Under the pieces are notes generated by a model. It was not told the DNA's origin and did no database searches. It worked only from the letters and a program-made list of their open reading frames with translations. Positions 15,027 through 20,907 of a stretch of 23,300 nt of DNA are shown here, in pieces; position 1 is the stretch's first letter, and every line of letters begins with the position of its first letter. The translations under genes and the position numbers were made by a program. The stretch spans positions 1 to 23,300 of IMG/VR virus record IMGVR_UViG_3300037336_000472. The stretch is one strand, 5' to 3'. The stretch is from a virus.

Positions 15027-15208
15027 TGGATTCAATGACTTCTTACGGGGTGGCTTCCGCTGGCTGGCTTCCGGCGGGGTGGCTTCCACAAAGTGGATTC
15101 CCTGGATTCCGAAAAGAATCCAGCACGCCAAGATCGTGATTCCGCAAGTCTTTGATAATGAGTCGCTTTTTCCAAAATCGGGCGGCAGGTGGATTCCGCC
15201 TGGATTCC
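15027..15208. repeat. TGG(C/A)TTCC repeat cluster
   Basis: The 8-mer TGG(C/A)TTCC occurs in direct orientation at 15051, 15065, 15080 (C form) and 15094, 15103, 15190, 15201 (A form), with a one-mismatch copy at 15027 and an inverted copy near 15116. Spacing is 9-15 bases within the first group. There is no credible gene here. It could be a multi-site regulatory region, an accessory origin, or remains of a duplicated coding stretch. Confidence 0.6.
15102..15123. repeat. Perfect 8-bp hairpin in repeat cluster
   Basis: CTGGATTC - CGAAAA - GAATCCAG: an 8-bp stem with a 6-base loop, built from one direct and one inverted copy of the cluster's repeat. There is no T-run on either side, so it is not an intrinsic terminator. 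Confidence 0.55.
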
Positions 15209-15282
15209 CCGGTGAAAGTGCCTGTCGCTAGCGAAATGGCGCGCTGCGCCCCCCCGTATACGAATAGGGCCCGGGAGGAACC

Positions 15283-15441
15283 ATGCCAGGGGGGCGTGTC
15301 TGTTCCGGCCCAGACCGGACCGTCGTGGACGGCGCAGCGAACGGCAGCAGTGAGCCCATACTACGGGATGCTGCGCGACGCACCAAGGTCGGAGAAGCAC
15401 AGTCGAAGCGGACTTTGCGAAGTTCTTCGCAACGGTCGTAG
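15283..15441 (+). CDS. Small ORF with strong ribosome site, doubtful
   Basis: 52 codons from ATG 15283 behind GGGAGGAACC, ending at TAG 15439-15441 where the next promoter begins. The sequence (MPGGRVCSGPDRTVV..., ending KRTLRSSSQRS) is basic and of low complexity, with no known relative. The ribosome site is good but the codon pattern is not convincing. The 3' part resembles non-coding spacer DNA that I recall from Roseobacter genomes. It may be a gene remnant. Confidence 0.25.
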   Translation: MPGGRVCSGPDRTVVDGAANGSSEPILRDAARRTKVGEAQSKRTLRSSSQRS

Positions 15442-15472
15442 TTGACAGTCTGCCTCGTCCAAAGCCTATAAT
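15442..15472 (+). promoter_or_regulatory. Consensus sigma70-type promoter before cargo gene
   Basis: TTGACA (15442-15447) and TATAAT (15467-15472) are both perfect consensus hexamers, spaced 19 bases, slightly longer than the usual 17. They lie 60 bases before ATG 15532. No other promoter in the window is this close to consensus, which suggests independent, constitutive expression of the cargo gene. Confidence 0.6.
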
Positions 15473-15531
15473 TGAAGAGAGAACATGGCCCGCATAGAGG
15501 GTCCAGAATAAAGGCCCGAGCAGGGGTGACA

Positions 15532-16371
15532 ATGATCAATTTAAAACCAACAATTTCAACGATTGAGCATCTTTTGAAAGAAAACACTGAAGCCAGCGTA
15601 AGCTATGCCGCACTTGAATGCCGTCTGGCTATCGAGAGAATTTGCTATGAAAGGCTCCGGTTAGCGCACGACCACATTTCTCACGATGATTTGAGGAAAT
15701 GGCAGCCTAGGGATATCGTGAAGACGCTCATTCAAGAGGTTGATGAACACGCAGCAACAACGCTGACTATTTCGGTCGCCCGTGAAGTGCCGTCGGAAAA
15801 CACACCGGAAGGGTTCAAGGCGTTGGACTGGAAGCCTCTTGGAACGCAAATTGGGTTTAACCCAAATAAATTTGGGATGCTATGGAACGGACTTGCGAAC
15901 CTTGCCCTGCATATCGAAATCCCGACTTCGAAAGATGCGACCGTTAAACAATACGGCGACAAGCAAGCGATAGCATCCAAGGTCAAACAGGCTCTTGCGG
16001 AAATTAAAAAAATATCCGAAGGCACGTTGATGTCTACTGGCATGGGCGAGGAAGTTTCTTTTGATTGTGTCTGCGGTTCAAAGAACAAGCGGCGACTTGA
16101 ACTGTTGAAGGACGGGCAGACCATAAATTGCATAAATCCCAATTGTGATGAAAGCTATGACTACGTGCAGTCTGACATGTCCTTCGGGCGCAGAATCTTT
16201 GCGATTGTCTGTCGCGCCTGTGAAGCATCCCGCGACATTCCTAAGCGGATGGTTGAGAAACTCAGGACCGATCAACACATTCACTTCGACTGTGACCGAT
16301 GTAGCGAGACCATTTATGTGTCGTGGCGTCCCATGCAATCGCAGCGAACGGAACCGCCCGGGAAGGCTTGA
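15532..16371 (+). CDS. Cargo (moron-like) protein with two zinc-ribbon-like cysteine clusters, unknown
   Basis: 279 residues from ATG 15532 (AGGGG five bases upstream); the frame is open to a TTG at 15472, inside the promoter, so the ATG is preferred. Residues 1-80 are helical (YAALECRLAIERICYERLRLAHDHISHDDLRKWQPRDIVKTLIQEVDEHA), the middle is mixed, and the C-terminus has paired cysteines C179xC181/C200x4C205 and C227xxC230/C254xxC257, two treble-clef or zinc-ribbon-like units. RLRLAH fits the loose Rx4H spacing of HEPN ribonucleases, but this short motif is common by chance. The DNA is visibly A+T-richer than its neighbours, the gene stands alone on the plus strand between two minus operons, and it has its own promoter. 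This pattern fits a lysogenic cargo gene, perhaps for defence. Function is unknown. Confidence 0.72.
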   Translation: MINLKPTISTIEHLLKENTEASVSYAALECRLAIERICYERLRLAHDHISHDDLRKWQPRDIVKTLIQEVDEHAATTLTISVAREVPSENTPEGFKALDWKPLGTQIGFNPNKFGMLWNGLANLALHIEIPTSKDATVKQYGDKQAIASKVKQALAEIKKISEGTLMSTGMGEEVSFDCVCGSKNKRRLELLKDGQTINCINPNCDESYDYVQSDMSFGRRIFAIVCRACEASRDIPKRMVEKLRTDQHIHFDCDRCSETIYVSWRPMQSQRTEPPGKA

Positions 16372-16517
16372 AGTGATCGACTGTCTATTTATGTCCACTT
16401 TGCGCTGATTGCGGCCATTGGAGCGCGTGCAGCGAATTCACCCTTCGTCCGCACTGTGGTCATTCGTGCAGATCGCAGCGAATGACCGCTCACCGCTTAC
16501 CGCCCATTGCGACGTCG
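16372..16517. other. Intergenic region with strong hairpin
   Basis: No gene. GGTCATTCG at 16458-16466 pairs with CGAATGACC at 16479-16487; the inner TGC/GCA extends the stem with one bulged G around loop AGATC. No T-run follows. GCAGCGAA words recur here and near 15333, on both sides of the cargo gene. It may end transcription of the cargo gene or be a repeated element. Confidence 0.45.
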
Positions 16518-17177
16518 TTATCTGGCTCTCCAAGGTTTCACCTTCGGCATCACCCCTAACACCTCCACCTCCCGCAACATGCCGCCCGCCATCAGCCCAT
16601 CGCGCACCCAGTCCAGTGCTTGCCACCAATCCTCGTAGCCGCGCCGGGCGGAGGTGATCTGTTCCGGATGCGGCCGCCAGGTTACCGGACAGGCCCGCAC
16701 TTCGATTGTACGCCATTTGCCACTAACCAGTACTCTTTCGGTGCCGACAACGACGCTGACGGCACGATCGCCGTGGCGGTTGCGCTTCATATCAACCGGC
16801 ACGCAGCGTGGCACGACGCTAGGCATCCAGTCTGGCGTTGTGCCCGCCCGCGCCATTTCGGCCACGCTGATCGCCATACGGATGCCGCCGAGGCTGTCAG
16901 GCATCCCCGCTACTGTGGCGGCGATCACCTCTGCGTCAGCGTGGGTGTAACTGCCCATCTTGTGTTGGCCGCCGTCGACCTTGCAGCCCAGCGCTGCGCG
17001 TTGCAGCAGGATGAATTCGAAGCCAAAGCTATAGCCTTCCTCGGCCGCGTCCTTTGGTGGTGGCAGTTCCAGCTGCGCTTGTTCAACCCGAAACGCCCAT
17101 TCCAGCAACGCTTGCACGCCCAGCGCGCGTTTCACCGTTGCGCCGCCCGCGCGGCCAATCCGTCCCTGCATGCTCAT
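16518..17177 (-). CDS. Unknown phage protein, last gene of early operon
   Basis: 219 residues; ATG 17177 (or ATG 17171, MQGRIG) lies twelve bases after the methyltransferase stop, with a weak ribosome site. It contains a soluble mixed fold: an N-terminal helix (KRALGVQALLEWAFRVEQAQLEL), GYSFGFEFILLQRAALGCKVDGG, then HADAEVIAATVAGMP and a C-terminal WWQALDWVRDGLMAGG. No known motif and no membrane segment. Being the last gene of the replication/modification operon suggests a DNA-related or regulatory role, for example like the antiterminators and Q-type proteins often found there, but nothing in the sequence proves it. Confidence 0.6.
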   Translation of the reverse strand: MSMQGRIGRAGGATVKRALGVQALLEWAFRVEQAQLELPPPKDAAEEGYSFGFEFILLQRAALGCKVDGGQHKMGSYTHADAEVIAATVAGMPDSLGGIRMAISVAEMARAGTTPDWMPSVVPRCVPVDMKRNRHGDRAVSVVVGTERVLVSGKWRTIEVRACPVTWRPHPEQITSARRGYEDWWQALDWVRDGLMAGGMLREVEVLGVMPKVKPWRAR

Positions 17178-17189
17178 GGCTGCAATCTT

Positions 17190-18347
17190 TCAAAGAGGGT
17201 CATCTGCGCTGGGCCTTCCGGCCCATCCGTCGGCCGCCAGATCCACGGGCCCGAGGCCATGGGCAGCCGCGAGAGTGCGCCATGCATGTGCTGCTGCCAG
17301 TGGATGAACTCCGTTGCCGAGCAGGCGCAAAGCGCGTGCCCGATGGGCCAGCCCATCAGCCATCCGACGAAGATCGAATTGAGCCGCCGCCGTGCCCGGG
17401 CCTTCAGGATCCGCCGCGAGACGACGCGCCCATGCGAGGCAATCATCGAAGCCCAAAGCGGGCGCGAGATCGGAGCGTGCGGCAAGGACCGCCGCCCATC
17501 CAGCGTGATCGCCGGGGCCGGGTGGGTGAAGCCCTGTTCTGCACGGTAGTGCAGGATATCCATCCGGGATTTGCCATCCGCCCGCGTCACACTGGCTTCG
17601 CTCGATCCCTTCCAGTTCTGTGCGGCCGGTGTCGGCCATTGCGCCGCCTGCGCTGGCAGGGGTGGCATTCCGCCCGAGCCATAACTCTGCCCCGGCCCGC
17701 CCTTCGCGCCATCCGTCGCTTTCGGCGTCGACCAGTTCGTGATGCCCAGCGCCAGCGCTTCCGCCTTCCGCGTGAAGTCGCTGTTCCCGGCTGGGTTGTA
17801 GGTTCCCGTTCCAGGATGCAGGCTCATCGGTGTGGGCCAGGATGAAGATGCGGAGCCGCTGGTGCGGCGCGCCAACTTCTGCCGCACTGAGCAGGCCCGC
17901 CGCAGGCGTGTAGCCCATGTCCCAAAGCTCTCGCAGCACGGTTTCAAGGCCGAGACTGACGTGGCCCGAGACGTTTTCAAGGAAAACCCACTCGGGCCCA
18001 CATTCCCGGATGACCCGGGCGACCTCTGGCCAGAGGTGGCGTGGATCGTCGGCGCCGCCGCGTTTGCCTGCGGCGCTGAAGGGCTGACAGGGGTATCCTG
18101 CCAGCACAGTGTCGAAGGCCCCGCGGAAGGGGCGTGCGTCAAAGCTGCGCAGGTCATCCCAGATTGGTGCGGGGGCGAAATACCCTGCGCGCTGGGCTGC
18201 GATGAGCACCGCCCTTGGCCAGTCTGCCCATTCGACGAAAGTGCGGGTGTGATAGCCGGGTTCGGCGAGCATGAGGCCCAGATCCAAACCTCCGCCGCCT
18301 GCGCAGAGGGACAATCCGTGCCGGGGACGTGGCACCAAGCCATTCAC
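17190..18347 (-). CDS. DNA (cytosine-5) methyltransferase
   Basis: 385 residues, GTG start at 18347 overlapping the replication-gene stop as GTGA. C5-methyltransferase motifs in order: I LSLCAGGGGLDLGL (12-25), IV GYPCQPFSAAGKRGG with catalytic Cys87, VI ENVSGH (124-129), VIII QRLRIFILA (163-171), and X RLLGNGVHPLAAAHA near the C-terminus. Residues about 175-320 form the variable target-recognition region. The enzyme methylates cytosine at C5 with AdoMet. No restriction gene is adjacent, so it is most likely a phage orphan that protects replicated DNA. A 389-codon frame overlaps almost exactly on the same strand but shows none of these motifs. Confidence 0.92.
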   Translation of the reverse strand: MNGLVPRPRHGLSLCAGGGGLDLGLMLAEPGYHTRTFVEWADWPRAVLIAAQRAGYFAPAPIWDDLRSFDARPFRGAFDTVLAGYPCQPFSAAGKRGGADDPRHLWPEVARVIRECGPEWVFLENVSGHVSLGLETVLRELWDMGYTPAAGLLSAAEVGAPHQRLRIFILAHTDEPASWNGNLQPSREQRLHAEGGSAGAGHHELVDAESDGWREGRAGAELWLGRNATPASAGGAMADTGRTELEGIERSQCDAGGWQIPDGYPALPCRTGLHPPGPGDHAGWAAVLAARSDLAPALGFDDCLAWARRLAADPEGPGTAAAQFDLRRMADGLAHRARALRLLGNGVHPLAAAHAWRTLAAAHGLGPVDLAADGWAGRPSADDPL

Positions 18348-19378
18348 CGCACCCCCCGCTCACGCAGCTGTTCCGGGGTCACGAGACCCCGACCCAGCAT
18401 GGCATCGCGCATGGTGTTGTTGATTGCGCTGACGGGCAGGTAGCGATCAGAATTGATGATCTCGGCATAAAACACCGGCAGATCGACGATGGTCTTCGCC
18501 GCTGGCGTCTGATCCGTCTTGCGCTTGCGGCGCTTCCGACCTGCATCATCCGTCTTGCGCTGGGCAGCACGCTGCATGGCGCGGTCCAGCGCCTTTGGCC
18601 CATCGGGTGGTTCGGGATGATCGTGGCGTGTGTCCATCGCCGCCGTGATGATCTCTGCCTCGGTCAGCCCCAGCTCGGTGCGCCAACGCTGGATGTGCAG
18701 CCGGGGTGGCCAACCTTGCCACCAGCCGGGCAGGGCAACTGGATCCAATCCCAGCGTCGAAATCAGTTCTGCAAAGAAATAATCAAAATCGGAATCTCGC
18801 GCTTGCGCATCCTCCTCCTCCTTTACTGGTTTACTTAAGGGTTCTCTTACAAGGTTAGTGTCCCAATTTGAGACACGGGAATCGCTGTTTTTGAGACACG
18901 GGATTGCGTCAAAATGAGACACGGGCCCGTGTTCCAGATCGAGACACGGTGTTTGCGATATTTCTTGCGCCAACCCATTGTCAGAACGCATTTTTTCCGC
19001 ATTTGTGCCGTGTCCCAAATTAGGACACGGGATATCGGGGTCGAATGGTGCGTCGCCGCCTGTTTCTTGCGGGTTCTCGCCGCCCGGTCCTGGTGGTTTA
19101 AAACATGGCTCGAAGCTGAGGAGGTACCGTGTCGGTCGATGCTGGCCTGTACGCAGATCGACATTCCGGATCCGCCGGATAAGACCGCGCGCCTCCAGAT
19201 CATCGAGATGGCGGTTCAGGGTGGCGCGCCCGATTTCGCAATCATGCGCCAACCGCACCTGTGAGGGGAAGCAGCCGTAATCAGGATTGAACCGATCACA
19301 CAGATGCCAGAGCAATATTTTTGTGGTGGGTTTTAACCCACGCTGCTGGATGGCCCAGTTGGTGGCGGCATGGCTCAT
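18344..19378 (-). CDS. HTH replication protein (lambda O-like layout)
   Basis: 344 residues; ATG 19378 overlaps the nuclease stop (ATGA). Residues about 15-72 form a winged helix (LKPTTKILLWHLCDRF, CFPSQVRLAHDCEIGRATLNRHLDDLEARGLIRRI) of the HTH_36 type found in phage and plasmid replication initiators. A long linker (about 95-190) is coded by an iteron array. The C-terminal part has LGLDPVALPGWWQGWPPRLHIQRWRTELGLTEAEII, a strongly basic segment (RKRRKRKTDQ), and a terminal helix. Lambda O has the same plan: N-terminal origin binding, origin inside the gene, C-terminal helicase-loader contact. No helicase loader is recognised nearby, so host DnaB recruitment is inferred. Confidence 0.7.
   Translation of the reverse strand: MSHAATNWAIQQRGLKPTTKILLWHLCDRFNPDYGCFPSQVRLAHDCEIGRATLNRHLDDLEARGLIRRIRNVDLRTGQHRPTRYLLSFEPCFKPPGPGGENPQETGGDAPFDPDIPCPNLGHGTNAEKMRSDNGLAQEISQTPCLDLEHGPVSHFDAIPCLKNSDSRVSNWDTNLVREPLSKPVKEEEDAQARDSDFDYFFAELISTLGLDPVALPGWWQGWPPRLHIQRWRTELGLTEAEIITAAMDTRHDHPEPPDGPKALDRAMQRAAQRKTDDAGRKRRKRKTDQTPAAKTIVDLPVFYAEIINSDRYLPVSAINNTMRDAMLGRGLVTPEQLRERGVR
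18858..19030. repeat. Iteron array, putative replication origin
   Basis: Direct copies of (T/C)GAGACACGG have their GACACGG cores at 18872, 18895, 18918 and 18943, giving steps of 23, 23 and 25 bases. A fifth site is the 8-bp inverted repeat CCGTGTCC-N7-GGACACGG at 19008-19030, and partly matching inverted halves sit at 18858 (GTGTC) and 18927 (CCGTGT). The 23-base step is not a multiple of three, so the copies are read in different frames and the repeat must be kept at DNA level. A+T-rich stretches lie between copies 4 and 5 (18951-19004) and beyond copy 1. This layout resembles the lambda origin inside gene O. Confidence 0.68.
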
Positions 19379-19800
19379 GGCTGGGCCCTCCGCGTTGTGC
19401 AGGTGGCTTGGCGCTGGCCTGTATCTTGTAGCACCACGCGACTGGTAAGCCCGTGATCGGCCAGCGCGCCCAGCGCCTCGTCGAGGCTGCGCACCAGCGC
19501 CCAGCCAAAGCCCTGCGCTTGCACGGTATCGCGAAACGCTTCCTGCGCTGGGCTGAGCCGCCCCTTGAGGGATTTCAGTTCCAGAAACAGCACGCGCCCA
19601 TTGCTGAGAACCAGCAAATCCGCAAAGCCAGCATGTACGCCCATACCAACCAGGATCGCTTGGCGCTTGGAGCCGCGTGGGCCTGCTTCGGTCACTTCAT
19701 TGGCGCAGTGATGGATGATGGTGTCTTTGGGCAGTGCAAAGCGGAGCGCTATCACAACAGCGCGCTGCAGATCTGCCTCCGGTGTCCCGCGCCGCTTCAT
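19375..19800 (-). CDS. VRR-NUC domain nuclease
   Basis: 141 residues, ATGA overlaps on both sides. PD-(D/E)XK-type motifs of the VRR-NUC family are visible: Glu8 in the first helix, GVHAGFADLLVL with Asp61, FLELKS with Glu74 and Lys76, then RLSPAQEAF. Such small phage enzymes act on DNA branches or recombination intermediates and are often next to replication genes. Here it stands directly before the replication protein, suggesting processing of replication forks or junctions. The full set of catalytic residues is present, and the length is typical for stand-alone phage versions. Confidence 0.85.
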   Translation of the reverse strand: MKRRGTPEADLQRAVVIALRFALPKDTIIHHCANEVTEAGPRGSKRQAILVGMGVHAGFADLLVLSNGRVLFLELKSLKGRLSPAQEAFRDTVQAQGFGWALVRSLDEALGALADHGLTSRVVLQDTGQRQATCTTRRAQP

Positions 19801-20066
19801 AGGTGATCCTCCCCACCGCGAGACCGGTGATCGTCACGTCTGGGCGATTTGGCATCGAGGATGACCAGCAAGATCCGTGCGTCCTTGCATTCCTCGGGTG
19901 TCTGGCCGTGCTGCACCAGCACTTTGCAAGCCATGCGCAGGAGGTGATCTGAATGATGCGCCACGTCGGCCACCACGATGCGCGCCTCGCGCAGCCGCTC
20001 TTCAACCCAGTCCAGCCTGGCTTGGTCGTGATTGCGGCGATGACGGAAAGGAAGGGGCGCGCTCAT
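19797..20066 (-). CDS. Small phage protein, unknown
   Basis: 89 residues from ATG 20066, which overlaps the excisionase-like stop (ATGA); the open frame extends further upstream but this start fits the operon. Helical centre (RLDWVEERLREARIVVADVAHHSDHLLRMACKVLVQHGQTPEECKDARILLVILDA) and a basic, His/Arg-rich C-terminus. No known motif. Its tight coupling to a HTH gene and a nuclease suggests an accessory role in early phage functions. Not recognised. Confidence 0.55.
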   Translation of the reverse strand: MSAPLPFRHRRNHDQARLDWVEERLREARIVVADVAHHSDHLLRMACKVLVQHGQTPEECKDARILLVILDAKSPRRDDHRSRGGEDHL

Positions 20067-20308
20067 CGGTGGCCTCCCGCGCGCCGGGGGCTGGGTATTT
20101 CTTGCTGTGTAAGCCAACCCTGCACCGCGTCACGGCGATAATAGACCTTACGCCCAGCGCGCACGCAGGGTGGGCCAAAGCGGAGCCCCTCCCAGCGCCG
20201 CAGGGTCTCGACTGTCACTTCGAGCTCAAGAGCAAGATCGAGACGGCTTATCCAGCCACTCAAGATGCCTACTTTGGTTGATCGCGGGGCTGTTCCTTGT
20301 TGTGTCAT
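20063..20308 (-). CDS. Excisionase / AlpA-like HTH protein
   Basis: 81 residues from ATG 20308, with GGGAG seven bases upstream; the frame extends upstream, but this start has the ribosome site. The central part LSGWISRLDLALELEVTVETLRRWEGLRFGPPCVRAGRKVYYRRDAVQGWLTQQE is a MerR-type HTH_17 domain as in excisionases and AlpA regulators: helix-turn-helix then RKVYYRRDAVQGWL wing. It is the first gene of the early operon, divergent from the integrase gene 599 bases away, the usual place for a protein that directs excision. It could equally act only as a transcription regulator. Confidence 0.72.
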   Translation of the reverse strand: MTQQGTAPRSTKVGILSGWISRLDLALELEVTVETLRRWEGLRFGPPCVRAGRKVYYRRDAVQGWLTQQEIPSPRRAGGHR

Positions 20309-20384
20309 CGTCTGTCTCCCGTTTATCGCCCGACACGGACGGATTGCAGGTCTCAAGAAACGCAGACACGCAGGGGTGGCGGGA

Positions 20385-20429
20385 AGGCAGTGACCGGCGG
20401 TGATGCGCCAAAAGCTTGCCGGTCATTGA
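20385..20429 (-). repeat. Copy 1 of 45-bp inverted repeat (facing early operon)
   Basis: Read on the plus strand: AGGCA then GTGACCGGCGGTGATGCGC, C, AAAAGCTTGCCGGTCATTGA. It matches copy 2 at 43 of 45 positions in inverted orientation. Within it TGACCGGC and GCCGGTCA form an 8-bp inverted pair 19 bases apart. The matching TTTGAGAAAATT follows at 20442-20453 after a length difference of seven bases. Its outer edge is 77 bases from the excisionase-like ATG. Confidence 0.9.
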
Positions 20430-20596
20430 TAGTATTGGGTTTTTGAGAAAATTGACGCCTCGAGGCAGAGACCTCGTGGCTGCAAAATAGATGGGCAGAC
20501 TGGTTGGCGCGTCAGTGCGCACGCTATTTCACGGCTGATTTACAAGATTATGCCGCATTTTATGGGGTTTGGCGGGCATCCACGCGCATTGAGCCA

Positions 20597-20625
20597 ACCG
20601 GCAAGGGGTTCAGACCCTTGCCGGT
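20597..20625. repeat. Central hairpin sharing the GCCGGT word
   Basis: ACCGGCAAGGG - GTTCAGA - CCCTTGCCGGT is a perfect 11-bp inverted repeat. The right half with the following CATTGAT repeats the inner part of the 45-bp arms (CTTGCCGGTCATTGAT). No T-run follows directly. Confidence 0.85.
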
Positions 20626-20783
20626 CATTGATTTAAAACGGAATTTACAAAAAATAGGATGAGTTTGGCGCAGCATTTCTCTGTTTCAACATCGCTGGCA
20701 CTTGTTGCTTGGAGTGTCCTGCATCAGTTTAATGACGAATGCTGTCGTGTAGCCCTCATACTTTTTAATTTTCTCAAATGAAT

Positions 20784-20828
20784 TCAATGACCGGCAAGCT
20801 TTTAGCGCATCACCGCCGGTCACCGCCT
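20784..20828 (+). repeat. Copy 2 of 45-bp inverted repeat (facing integrase)
   Basis: Inverted copy of 20385-20429, differing at two positions. Its outer edge is 80 bases from the integrase ATG at 20908, nearly the same as the 77 bases of copy 1 from the other gene. AATTTTCTCAAA precedes it (20768-20779), matching the segment beyond copy 1. A further GCCGGTC half-site follows at 20832. Confidence 0.9.
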
Positions 20829-20907
20829 AGGTGCCGGTCCAGGAAGCGTGTTTCGCTTGAAAGGTCCGCGAATCTACGCCTGTGTCCGTGGCAGGAGGAG
20901 AGAAAAT

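Larger units (their letters stand above)
20309..20907. promoter_or_regulatory. Control region between excisionase-like gene and integrase
   Basis: About 600 bases without a credible gene, A+T-richer than its surroundings. It holds two inverted 45-bp sequences, a central 11-bp hairpin with the same GCCGGTC word, and a 5-bp CGAGG-N6-CCTCG repeat at about 20460. Half-sites GCCGGTC/GACCGGC occur at about 20391, 20419, 20621, 20789, 20816 and 20832. It must contain the promoters for both divergent units and may contain the integrase arm sites. No phage repressor gene is found. Confidence 0.6.

Noticed and set aside
15032-15532. 166-codon minus-strand frame across the repeat cluster
   Set aside because: It covers the consensus promoter and the repeats, is rich in Arg/Ser/Pro/Trp, and has no recognisable motif.
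17174-18343. 389-codon minus-strand frame almost fully overlapping the C5 methyltransferase
   Set aside because: It has no family motifs and a Pro/Ser/Arg-rich composition, while the overlapping frame has all C5-methyltransferase motifs in order.
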